Of a DNA stretch of 5,355 nt, positions 1 to 5,355 are shown in pieces. The notes beneath the pieces are model-generated. The model searched no databases. It saw only the letters and a list, made by a program, of their open reading frames with translations, and had not been told where the DNA came from. Each line of letters starts with the position of its first letter. Position 1 is the stretch's first letter. Source of the DNA: Bryobacteraceae bacterium (lineage in GTDB: Bacteria; Acidobacteriota; Terriglobia; Bryobacterales; Bryobacteraceae); contig JAICMB010000272.1 in assembly GCA_025929455.1 (NCBI GenBank), forward strand, positions 1 to 5,355, given 5' to 3'. The translations under genes and the position numbers were made by a program.

Positions 1-1089
1 CACTTTCACCACCTGGAAGCGCCGCGCCAGCGCGGGATCTTTCTCGAAGTACTTCTTATATTCCGACCAGGTCGTCGCCGCGATGGTGCGCAGTTCGCCG
101 CGCGCGAGCGCCGGCTTCAGCAGATTGGCTGCGTCGTTCTGGCCCGCTTGCCCTCCCGCTCCGATCATGGTGTGTGCTTCATCGATAAACAGAATGATCG
201 GCGACGGCGACGACTTCACCTCTTCGATAAGTCCCTTCAGCCGGTTCTCGAACTCGCCCTTCACGCCGGCGCCCGCCTGCAACAGCGCGAGGTCGAGCGA
301 GCGAACCGAGACATTGCGCAGCGGGGGCGGTACATCGCCTTGCGCAACACGCAGCGCGAATCCTTCCACCACTGCTGTTTTGCCCACGCCCGCCTCGCCC
401 GTCAGAATCGGATTATTCTGCCGCCGCCGCGTCAGGATATCTACGATCTGCCGGATCTCGAAATCGCGGCCCAGCACCGGATCGATCTTGCCCTTGCGCG
501 CGTTCTCGGTGAGGTCCACCGTGTACTGGTCGAGGTTTGCGGTCTTGCCGCCCTTCTTCACCGGACCCGCGCCCGCCGGTGCTCCCACCGCGTCCGCCGC
601 CTGTGCCGCGCCCTCCTCCGCAGAGGCCGCCACGATCGTGCCGAAGTCTTTCTTCAGCGCCTCGGGTTCAACCTTCTGAAACTCTCGGCTGCTCTCGCCC
701 ACCATGCGCGCCAGTTCGGGATTCGACACGATCGCGAGGATGGTGTGTCCGGTGCGCACGCGCGCCGCGCCGTATTCGATGGAGGCCAGCGTCCACGCCT
801 CCGTCATCATCTTCGCGATCGAAGGGCTGAGCGACGGCGTGCGCGCATTTCCCGACTTCAGCTTATCGAGCGCGCGGTTCAGCTCCGTCGAGAGCCGCGA
901 CGTATTCACCTCGAAATGCCGGAAAATCGGCTCGGCGTCCGTATCCGTGGCATCCAGCAGCTTGAGCAGATAATGCTCCATCTCGATGTCGTAGTGCGTG
1001 CGCGACAGGCACAGCCCGGCCGCGGCTTCGAGCGCCTTTCGGGTGGCGTCGTCCAGCTTCCCGATCAGGGACTTAAGATTCACACTCAT
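1..1089 (-). CDS. clpV (tssH): T6SS sheath-recycling AAA+ ATPase TssH/ClpV, N-terminal part (runs off the window)
   Basis: Hexameric Hsp100/ClpB-type unfoldase that extracts and disassembles the contracted TssB/TssC sheath in the cytoplasm so its subunits can be reused. The frame is open for 363 codons from ATG at 1089 to the window edge; family members are about 850-900 residues, so under half is present. Visible in order: Clp-N double repeat (about 1-150), which in the family binds the TssC N-terminus; an Ala/Gly-rich linker (about 153-183); then the first AAA+ domain, with Walker [10 protein letters not shown] (231-239), Walker [10 protein letters not shown] (299-307) and an Arg-finger-type RRF (356-358). 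ClpV rather than ClpB is indicated by the pore-loop segment [12 protein letters not shown], with Val where ClpB has Tyr, by [22 protein letters not shown] (split here: AATTWSEY at 337-344, [14 protein letters not shown] at 345-358), and by the position after tssG. The start is supported by TAGGAG 5 nt upstream and by the 18-nt gap from tssG. The second AAA+ domain is outside the window. Confidence 0.97.
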   Translation of the reverse strand, partial: MSVNLKSLIGKLDDATRKALEAAAGLCLSRTHYDIEMEHYLLKLLDATDTDAEPIFRHFEVNTSRLSTELNRALDKLKSGNARTPSLSPSIAKMMTEAWTLASIEYGAARVRTGHTILAIVSNPELARMVGESSREFQKVEPEALKKDFGTIVAASAEEGAAQAADAVGAPAGAGPVKKGGKTANLDQYTVDLTENARKGKIDPVLGRDFEIRQIVDILTRRRQNNPILTGEAGVGKTAVVEGFALRVAQGDVPPPLRNVSVRSLDLALLQAGAGVKGEFENRLKGLIEEVKSSPSPIILFIDEAHTMIGAGGQAGQNDAANLLKPALARGELRTIAATTWSEYKKYFEKDPALARRFQVVKV

Positions 1090-1094
1090 GAGGG

Positions 1095-1100
1095 CTCCTA
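1095..1100 (-). promoter_or_regulatory. Ribosome binding site of clpV
   Basis: The minus strand reads TAGGAG, then CCCTC, then ATG at 1089. The 5-nt spacing and good anti-Shine-Dalgarno match fix the clpV start. The site sits in the 18-nt gap after the tssG stop, which leaves no room for a separate promoter, so clpV is probably read from the tssG transcript. Confidence 0.8.
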
Positions 1101-1107
1101 GATTTTC

Positions 1108-2193
1108 CTATAAATTAAGAATCGTATCGTGCGGGTCTCGCCGCATCTCTATCGTTTTCGCCCAGCTTACCCAGCCCAGGCGCGGCGCAATCGCGCTCTC
1201 TTCGCCCAGGCGGCAGCGCGGAACATCCTCGCGCTTCAGCGCCAGTTGCACTTGAAAATCGATCTCGTCGCCGCCGAAGAACCGCAGCATCGCTCGCAGC
1301 GCCGGATACGCCGCTCCGTCCGGCAGAAACTCCACATACCGGCCGATCGTCAGCGGTCCCAGCCGCACGCGCACGCCCGGTTGCTGGTTCCAAATCTCGT
1401 CGCCGACCACCGCGCCAACGCCAAGCTGCTCGGAGTAGCTGTTGCCCTTGTCGAAAATGCAAAGCGCGCTGTGCTCTATGCGATACCACGCTCCGACAAA
1501 CTGCTCCACTTCGACCGGCACATCGAAGTAATCGATCAGAATGGACCGCAGCGCTTCCGCCGAACGCGTGTGCAGCGAGAGCAGGCCGGTATAAAACAGC
1601 AGCGATTCGTCGAGCACGCGCTGGCGTTTCCACAGCCCCGGCGTCGCCATCCCGATGAAGCTGCCGAGGTAACTGGAAACGCGGTCGCGCTCGCCGCGCT
1701 CGTACGCGATGCCGAAGCGGTATTTCTCCCACGCGCGATAAAACAGCGAGATCATGCGGTGGTTGAACATGTCGAAGAACGCCATCATGGCGGTGTCCTT
1801 CGCACGCATGCGCTCCAACAGCAGCTCGGTGTAGTAGATCGGCAGCAACCCGAGCGGGCCGGTGAGGCCCATGAAATTTACGATGACCGCGGGCGGACCG
1901 CTGTGCTCCCAATCGAGGCGCTGAATAGCGCTCGCTGGAAACGACATGGACGCGTGCGCGCCGAACCGCGCCGCTTCCTGAGCGGGGCTGTAGCCGCCCA
2001 CCGGCACGCGTTCCGGCTGCAACTGCTCGAGCAGCCGCACGGCGTAGAAAAAATCGAATTCAAACGGCGATTCGCGAAGCTGGCGCTCGACTTCAGCAAG
2101 CCGCGCTGCATCACGCGCCTCCGCACGCACCGGAACCACTGCCGTTGCGGCGTCCGCTATATCAGGATTCTGCGCCCCGCTCGCGGCGGCCAT
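1108..2193 (-). CDS. tssG: T6SS baseplate subunit TssG (ImpH/VasB family)
   Basis: Cytoplasmic baseplate wedge protein. In characterised systems one TssG joins two TssF copies and TssE to form the wedge that surrounds the VgrG spike and nucleates the sheath. The 361-residue product has normal family length (about 330-370) and shows the expected blocks: ESPFEFDFFYAVRLLEQL (41-58), FMGLTGPLGLLPIYYTELL (107-125), FFDMFNHRMISLFYRAWEKY (139-158), LGVGAVVGDEIWNQQPGVRV (257-276), and the C-terminal LGWVSW (339-344). The first 30 or so residues are Ala-rich and poorly conserved in type. The ATG at 2193 is preferred because a near-ideal Shine-Dalgarno lies 7 nt upstream; an in-frame GTG at residue 22 is a weaker alternative. 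Its first 37 nt overlap the end of tssF in another frame, suggesting coupled translation. No signal peptide or membrane segment is seen. Confidence 0.96.
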   Translation of the reverse strand: MAAASGAQNPDIADAATAVVPVRAEARDAARLAEVERQLRESPFEFDFFYAVRLLEQLQPERVPVGGYSPAQEAARFGAHASMSFPASAIQRLDWEHSGPPAVIVNFMGLTGPLGLLPIYYTELLLERMRAKDTAMMAFFDMFNHRMISLFYRAWEKYRFGIAYERGERDRVSSYLGSFIGMATPGLWKRQRVLDESLLFYTGLLSLHTRSAEALRSILIDYFDVPVEVEQFVGAWYRIEHSALCIFDKGNSYSEQLGVGAVVGDEIWNQQPGVRVRLGPLTIGRYVEFLPDGAAYPALRAMLRFFGGDEIDFQVQLALKREDVPRCRLGEESAIAPRLGWVSWAKTIEMRRDPHDTILNL

Positions 2194-4004
2194 TCGCGAA
2201 TCACCTCCCTTCGTTGCCGGGAGCTTGCCACCAATTGGCTAAAACTGTTCAGTGAAACGTACAACCCCAAAAACTGCTCGAGCACGCTGGCAAACAGATA
2301 CGCGCCGCCGCCGACGAACTGCTCTTCGTCCAGCTCCAGCTCGACGCGCGTGCCGCGCGCGAACGTGATGCCGTTCTCCGAAATCACGCGCGCGAAATGC
2401 TTGCGGCTGGTGAGCGACGTGATGCCTTCCTTGATCTGCTGTTCGGTGTGCGCGGTATCCGTGAAGTTGTACAGCTTGAGAATTTCCTGCAGCGCTTCCT
2501 TGCCGTCCTCCACGATCGATAGATAGTTGAGCGACAGGTGCGAGATCAGCCGCCATTGCGCGCTGTTGCCGAGCTGCGGGCGCAGTGTCGAGGTCGGCTT
2601 GCGCAGCGCGATAATCTTCCTCACCGGCGTGCCGCCTTCGAGCTCGAAGTCGCCGTTTTCGTTCCCGAACGGCAGGCGCGAGGGCAGGTCCCGATTGGTG
2701 CAGGTCGCGCGCACGGTCAGCGTGTCGGAGTCCGGGTCCACCGGCCGCGTCGACAGGTCGACCATGGACAGAGACATGTCCGTTCCATCGTCGCCCTTGC
2801 GCGGAGACGGCCGCCGCCGCGCCAGCCAGAACGTCTGCTGCCGGTCCCGCACCGCCGCATGCCGGTAGGAATGGAACGGCTGATATTTGAGAACCTCGTG
2901 CGACTGCGGATTGATCGCCACCACTTCGTCGATCGAGAAAATCTCGTGCGCGAGCGGCCGCCGCACATCCGGAGTTACCGCATATTCGTAGCGGCGCTGG
3001 TTCATCAGTATCGGCTCGCAGGTCTGCGGGAACAGGTTTACAATCGGTGCGCAGCCCAGCCGGAAGGTCTTCTCGCTGGTGCGCGTTTCGAGCGTTTGCC
3101 GCCGTTCGCTGCGCTCGAATTCCGAAACCAGAAATACAATCTCCAACCGGTCCTGAAAACCTTGCGCCAGCGCCGGCTGTAGATTGCACAGATCGAGAAA
3201 GAAGTACTTCTCCGGAAACGTGAAGTATTCCTGCAGCAGCCGGTAACCCGTAAACGAGCGGCGCGGATACGGCAGCATGCTCTCGTCCTCGGTAAAGCCG
3301 GTCGGCCGCACCGAATCGGGGGGCAGCGCAACCGGACGCACTTTGCTGCCGGGCGTGGGATCGCGCAGCAGGATCTGCACGCAGTTGCACGCCAGCAGTT
3401 CATAGATGGCGTGAATCAGGCTGCCTTCGCCATGCAGATAGAAGCGCAGCGAATCGAGGTCCAGCTTCGAGAACTTCGCGTCGCCTTCGCCGCGCAGCTC
3501 CAGCCGCAGCGCAAACGCCGCATCCGACGTCTTCACCGCGGGCTGTAAGCGGTCCGGCGTACGCCATTCCGCCGCCGTTACCGTAATGGGCCACAGCACC
3601 GTGCGGTAACAGGTGCGGAACTTGCACGGCGCGCCCTGCACGGGGCGCGAGTACAGCATCGCGCCGGCCTCGATGGGCAAGCCGCTGGTCAGCTTACCTT
3701 GCTCCGGGTCGATGTGGAACTCCGCAATCGACATCGACGGCACTGGCCGCAGATAATGCGGGTAAACGATGTTGAGCAGCGCCTCGGTAATCTCGGGGAA
3801 CTCATCCTCGACCTTCAGATGCACGCGCGCCGCGAGAAACGCGAACGCTTCGAGCAGCCGCTCTACGTGCGGGTCGTCGGATTCCTTGCCGGATTCGAGC
3901 AGCAGCCGCTGCGCGACCTTCGGATATTTCCCGGCGAACTCCGCGCCCATGTGGCGCAGGAACCCGAGCTCGCGCTCGTAATAGAGCAGCAGATCGTCAC
4001 GCAT
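2157..4004 (-). CDS. tssF: T6SS baseplate subunit TssF (ImpG/VasA family)
   Basis: Largest core wedge protein of the T6SS baseplate, distantly related to T4 gp6; it acts in the cytoplasm with TssG, TssE and TssK. The 615-residue length is typical (about 580-630). Family hallmarks run the whole length: N-terminal LLLYYERELGFLRHMGAEFA (5-24), DPHVERLLEAFAFLAARV (44-61), YPHYLRPVPSMS (81-92), a central region with RRYEYAVTPDVRRPLAHEIFS, the WLARRRPSPR segment, and the C-terminal block GTRVELELDEEQFVGGGAYL (551-570) followed by FLGLYVSLNSFSQL and a terminal REWPPRAGRRILI. ATG at 4004 is supported by AAGGGAG 6 nt upstream and by the conserved YYERELGFLR beginning just after it. It overlaps the tssE stop by 8 nt and tssG by 37 nt. 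No truncation, frameshift or missing block was noticed. Confidence 0.97.
   Translation of the reverse strand: MRDDLLLYYERELGFLRHMGAEFAGKYPKVAQRLLLESGKESDDPHVERLLEAFAFLAARVHLKVEDEFPEITEALLNIVYPHYLRPVPSMSIAEFHIDPEQGKLTSGLPIEAGAMLYSRPVQGAPCKFRTCYRTVLWPITVTAAEWRTPDRLQPAVKTSDAAFALRLELRGEGDAKFSKLDLDSLRFYLHGEGSLIHAIYELLACNCVQILLRDPTPGSKVRPVALPPDSVRPTGFTEDESMLPYPRRSFTGYRLLQEYFTFPEKYFFLDLCNLQPALAQGFQDRLEIVFLVSEFERSERRQTLETRTSEKTFRLGCAPIVNLFPQTCEPILMNQRRYEYAVTPDVRRPLAHEIFSIDEVVAINPQSHEVLKYQPFHSYRHAAVRDRQQTFWLARRRPSPRKGDDGTDMSLSMVDLSTRPVDPDSDTLTVRATCTNRDLPSRLPFGNENGDFELEGGTPVRKIIALRKPTSTLRPQLGNSAQWRLISHLSLNYLSIVEDGKEALQEILKLYNFTDTAHTEQQIKEGITSLTSRKHFARVISENGITFARGTRVELELDEEQFVGGGAYLFASVLEQFLGLYVSLNSFSQLVASSRQRREVIREWPPRAGRRILI
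2201..2210 (-). promoter_or_regulatory. Strong Shine-Dalgarno of tssG, inside the tssF coding region
   Basis: The minus strand reads AGGGAGGTGA, then TTCGCGA, then ATG at 2193. GGAGGTGA is a near-perfect complement of the 16S rRNA 3' end, spaced 7 nt from the start. It lies in the last codons of tssF, so ribosomes finishing tssF pass over it before they terminate at 2157. It decides the tssG start. Confidence 0.85.
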
Positions 4005-4494
4005 GCTGCTCTCCCTTGACGCGGTACTCGCCGCTCGTTAACTGCAGCACCGTATCGAACGAAACCTGCTCCGGCGCCGGGTCCATCAGCAGCAAACCTT
4101 CGATCTGAAACCGCAGCACCCTTGCGCCTTTACTATCCACCTCGACCGGCACGACTTTCACCGCGGCCAATCGCGGCTCGTAGTTCGCGATGGTGGTTTC
4201 GATCGAACGCAGCAGCCGCTGCCGGTCCTTGGCCGCGCTCAGCGTCAACGTAGTAAAGTCCGCGAGCCCGTAGTTGTACAGCGAACGATAGGTCTCCGGC
4301 ACCGACTCGGGCGCGGGATCGGGCCGCTGCCGCGTGTTGAGCAGCCATTCCAGATCGCGGCGGACGGCCGTCTTCAACCGGCGCACGCTCTCCGCGCGCG
4401 TCGGATAACGGTCCGTGGGCGTCTTCGGCTCTTCGTCGATAAGCCGGTCCAGCACCGACAGCGTAACAACCGATTCCGCCTCTTGCCGCGCCAT
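3997..4494 (-). CDS. tssE: T6SS baseplate subunit TssE (gp25-like)
   Basis: Homologue of the phage T4 gp25 baseplate wedge protein (GPW_gp25 family). It starts sheath assembly by fitting into the handshake fold of the first TssB/TssC ring. The 165-residue product is of usual size. Visible signatures: SVLDRLIDEEP (13-23), the typical TssE opening; VRRDLEWLLNTR (44-55); LYNYGLADF (72-80); and the YEPRL segment (105-109) carrying the EPR motif (106-108), which in gp25/TssE is the best-conserved element of the family and contacts the sheath. The beta-rich C-terminus follows (124-158). The start is the weakest of the set: the only purine-rich candidate is GGAG 13 nt upstream, inside a repeat copy. 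ATG at 4494 is kept because the SVLDRL block begins only 12 residues later. It is the first gene after the repeat-filled gap and overlaps tssF by 8 nt. Confidence 0.95.
   Translation of the reverse strand: MARQEAESVVTLSVLDRLIDEEPKTPTDRYPTRAESVRRLKTAVRRDLEWLLNTRQRPDPAPESVPETYRSLYNYGLADFTTLTLSAAKDRQRLLRSIETTIANYEPRLAAVKVVPVEVDSKGARVLRFQIEGLLLMDPAPEQVSFDTVLQLTSGEYRVKGEQHA
4011..4017 (-). promoter_or_regulatory. Ribosome binding site of tssF
   Basis: The minus strand reads AAGGGAG, then AGCAGC, then ATG at 4004. The site lies in the last codons of tssE. Because the tssF ATG also precedes the tssE TGA (ATGCGTGA), a ribosome terminating on tssE is placed almost on the tssF start. Confidence 0.75.
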
Positions 4495-4506
4495 AACTAA
4501 CGCGCC

Positions 4507-4557
4507 GCTCCGCCGTGGGGCAGGCAGTCTTGCGGCTCCGCCGCCGTGTGGGGCAGG
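4507..4557. repeat. Two imperfect direct repeat copies (GCTCCGCCG...GTGGGGCAGG)
   Basis: Copy 1 at 4507-4524 is GCTCCGCCGTGGGGCAGG. Copy 2 at 4535-4557 begins with the same GCTCCGCCG, has an inserted CCGTG-type 5-nt expansion, and ends with the same TGGGGCAGG. The centres are about 30 nt apart. The end of copy 2 runs into the first hairpin (4552-4570), whereas copy 1 ends with only GGCAG and lacks the hairpin's other arm, as if it were a truncated unit. The minus-strand GGAG that might serve tssE (4511-4508) lies in copy 1. Confidence 0.7.
4508..4511 (-). promoter_or_regulatory. Weak candidate ribosome binding site of tssE
   Basis: The minus strand reads GGAG followed by 13 nt (CGGCGCGTTAGTT) before ATG at 4494. 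The spacing is long and the match is only four bases, in clear contrast to the strong sites of tssF, tssG and clpV. Either tssE is translated weakly or leaderless-like contacts matter; the call is tentative. Confidence 0.35.
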
Positions 4558-4570
4558 TTGTTAACCTGCC
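4552..4570. repeat. Perfect inverted repeat, 8-bp stem and 3-nt loop
   Basis: The plus strand reads GGCAGGTT-GTT-AACCTGCC. The stem is perfect and directly touches the next hairpin (4571-4587). On the tssE transcript it would form 45-60 nt before the ribosome site. It is typical of REP-like interspersed palindromes; a dimeric regulator site is an alternative. Confidence 0.85.
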
Positions 4571-4587
4571 GCCGATTGTCAATCGGC
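4571..4587. repeat. Perfect inverted repeat, 7-bp stem and 3-nt loop
   Basis: The plus strand reads GCCGATT-GTC-AATCGGC. It abuts the first hairpin without a spacer, giving a 36-nt double-hairpin block. On the minus strand its centre spells TTGACA (4582-4577), identical to a sigma-70 -35 hexamer, but no matching -10 lies at the right distance. Confidence 0.85.
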
Positions 4588-4620
4588 CTCCGCCCCCGCG
4601 CTGGAGACCTTCTGGGCATC

Positions 4621-5355
4621 CTACGGCCGCGCATGAATCCCCCGCGCCGGGTTCAGCCGGCAAATCTTCGAATAAAGCTGCTGCCTCACCGCCTCATCGC
4701 CGTCCAGCTTGCGTAGACAATCGAGCAGCATCGTCAGCGGCTCGCACAACATCTCGGCCGTTTCCCATTCCTCAAGCCCGTGCTGTTCAATCTCGGCCAC
4801 CAACTGTTCCAGAATCGGCCGCGCCACCGCTTCATGCCCCAGCGTGATGCACAGACCCGCCGCTTGCAGCTTGCGCTGAAACCGCCCGCGGCCCGATGCC
4901 TCGCGCGCGCTTTCCTGCATCAAAATATCAAGCGCTTCTCCCGCACGCCCACCACGCGCCGCCGCGAGCGCAAGCTCGTACGCATCCGGCGCCTGCGGCT
5001 CCCCATCCGGCTCCGCGGGTTCCGGCGCGCGGACGGCATAACGCACCGGCTCCGGCTCTGCCGCAACGGTCCGTTCCGGCGCCGCCGTCGGCAACAATGT
5101 CTTCAGCCACTCCTGCGTCTCGGGATTCGCCGTTGGCGTATCGTCGAGCAGCGTCCATCGCGGCAGGTCCGGAATGTCTTTGATCAGCGCCGCGAGATCG
5201 GACTTAATCGCCGCCGCGATCGCCTGCTTGCCCAGCGCTTCCGCCGCCATCACGACATACCGCTGCAAATCAAGCCACGCGCGCCCGCACGGCTGTGCCA
5301 TGGCGCGCTCCCCAACGTCGATCACCTGCCGCCAATCGGCGTCGATCACGGCGCG
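4621..5355 (-). CDS. tssA: T6SS cap/recruitment protein TssA, VasJ/ImpA type, C-terminal part
   Basis: TssA proteins interact with baseplate and sheath components and coordinate tube and sheath polymerisation; the C-terminal domain drives ring formation. Here 244 residues are present before the TAG at 4621, and the frame is open at the window edge, so the N-terminal half (normally an ImpA_N domain; full length about 450-530) is missing only because the window ends. A GTG at 5349 is internal, not the start. The middle domain shows GRAWLDLQRYVVMAAEALGK (24-43), IPDLPRWTLLDDTPTANPET (61-80) and QEWL (81-84), the pattern (xxPxLxxLxFxDGTPxAxxxTxxWL) usual in this family. A Pro/Glu/Ala linker (about 88-124) leads to a helical C-terminal domain with GRFQRKLQAAGLCITLGHEA (157-176), ILEQLVAEIEQHGLEEWE (181-198) and ICRLNP (231-236), the VasJ-like ending. 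It ends 126 nt before tssE and is on the same strand. Confidence 0.92.
   Translation of the reverse strand, partial: RAVIDADWRQVIDVGERAMAQPCGRAWLDLQRYVVMAAEALGKQAIAAAIKSDLAALIKDIPDLPRWTLLDDTPTANPETQEWLKTLLPTAAPERTVAAEPEPVRYAVRAPEPAEPDGEPQAPDAYELALAAARGGRAGEALDILMQESAREASGRGRFQRKLQAAGLCITLGHEAVARPILEQLVAEIEQHGLEEWETAEMLCEPLTMLLDCLRKLDGDEAVRQQLYSKICRLNPARGIHARP

Larger units (their letters stand above)
4495..4620. other. 126-nt tssA-tssE intergenic region with clustered repeats
   Basis: This is the only non-coding stretch over 20 nt. Starting from the tssE side it holds a GC-rich imperfect direct repeat (two copies), a small hairpin GCGGC-TCC-GCCGC within the second copy (4532-4544), and two larger abutting perfect hairpins (4552-4570 and 4571-4587); then 33 nt without obvious structure up to the tssA stop. 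No T-run follows the hairpins on either strand, so it is not a standard intrinsic terminator. No convincing full promoter was found. It may still mark a boundary between tssA and the tssEFGH block, through mRNA processing or protein binding. Confidence 0.7.

Noticed and set aside
1..1089. General chaperone ClpB instead of ClpV
   Set aside because: The pore-loop segment has VKGEFE with Val in place of Tyr, the [18 protein letters not shown] pattern is ClpV-like, and the gene follows tssG by 18 nt.
148..1101. A 317-codon plus-strand open frame opposite clpV
   Set aside because: The minus strand here encodes the ClpV N domain and Walker motifs. The plus-strand product is an Arg-rich shadow without a family signature.
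1129..2526. A 465-codon open frame on the plus strand, opposite tssG and the end of tssF
   Set aside because: It is antisense to two clear T6SS genes. Its translation is Arg/His/Ala-rich with no recognisable domain, as expected from the complement of high-GC coding DNA, and it spans the tssF/tssG junction without regard for it.
2239..3390. A 383-codon minus-strand frame inside tssF
   Set aside because: It is an alternative frame of tssF with Ala/Arg-rich low-complexity content. TssF motifs are continuous in the main frame, so no frameshift needs to be invoked.
4552..4587. Intrinsic terminator of tssA
   Set aside because: The hairpins are perfect but no T-run follows on the minus strand; the next bases are CCACACGG. 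Rho-independent termination is therefore unlikely.
4133..4663. A 176-codon minus-strand frame across the tssA end, the gap and tssE
   Set aside because: It runs through the repeat cluster and out of frame with tssE. Its translation is Gly/Arg-rich without motifs, whereas the tssE frame carries the EPR motif and other TssE blocks.
1..5355. A wholly new system such as a contractile injection (eCIS/PVC) or phage tail cluster
   Set aside because: TssF, TssG, TssA and ClpV signatures together are specific to canonical T6SS. eCIS and phage clusters lack ClpV and TssA.

Overview
The window is an internal piece of a type VI secretion system (T6SS) locus. Five genes lie head to tail on the minus strand and cover nearly all of it. 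Read 5'->3' along the minus strand (high to low coordinates) they are tssA (C-terminal part only, 5355-4621), tssE (4494-3997), tssF (4004-2157), tssG (2193-1108) and tssH/clpV (N-terminal part only, 1089-1). The clpV start and the upstream continuation of tssA run off the window edges. No RNA gene, CRISPR array, insertion sequence or transposase was seen.

The genes build one machine. TssE, TssF and TssG are the core baseplate wedge proteins (TssE resembles phage T4 gp25). TssA is the cap or recruitment protein that primes and coordinates sheath polymerisation. TssH/ClpV is the AAA+ unfoldase that recycles the contracted TssB/TssC sheath. The sheath (tssB, tssC), tube (hcp), spike (vgrG), TssK and the membrane complex (tssJLM) are not in the window and would have to lie on either side or elsewhere.

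Packing from tssE to clpV is tight: an 8-nt overlap (tssE/tssF), a 37-nt overlap (tssF/tssG) and an 18-nt gap (tssG/clpV). Clear Shine-Dalgarno sequences precede tssF, tssG and clpV, so these genes are very probably co-transcribed and partly translationally coupled. The only sizeable non-coding stretch is the 126 nt between tssA and tssE (4495-4620). It holds two abutting perfect hairpins and two copies of an imperfect GC-rich direct repeat, and looks like a REP-type interspersed repeat cluster.

The DNA is GC-rich, with third positions dominated by G and C. The host is a high-GC Gram-negative bacterium. The tssA-tssE-tssF-tssG-clpV order and the style of the intergenic repeat suggest an environmental lineage such as Acidobacteriota, but this is an impression: the window has no taxonomic marker and a proteobacterial host cannot be excluded. 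The system itself is a known one. The parts most worth a second look are the repeat-filled tssA/tssE gap and the gene order.
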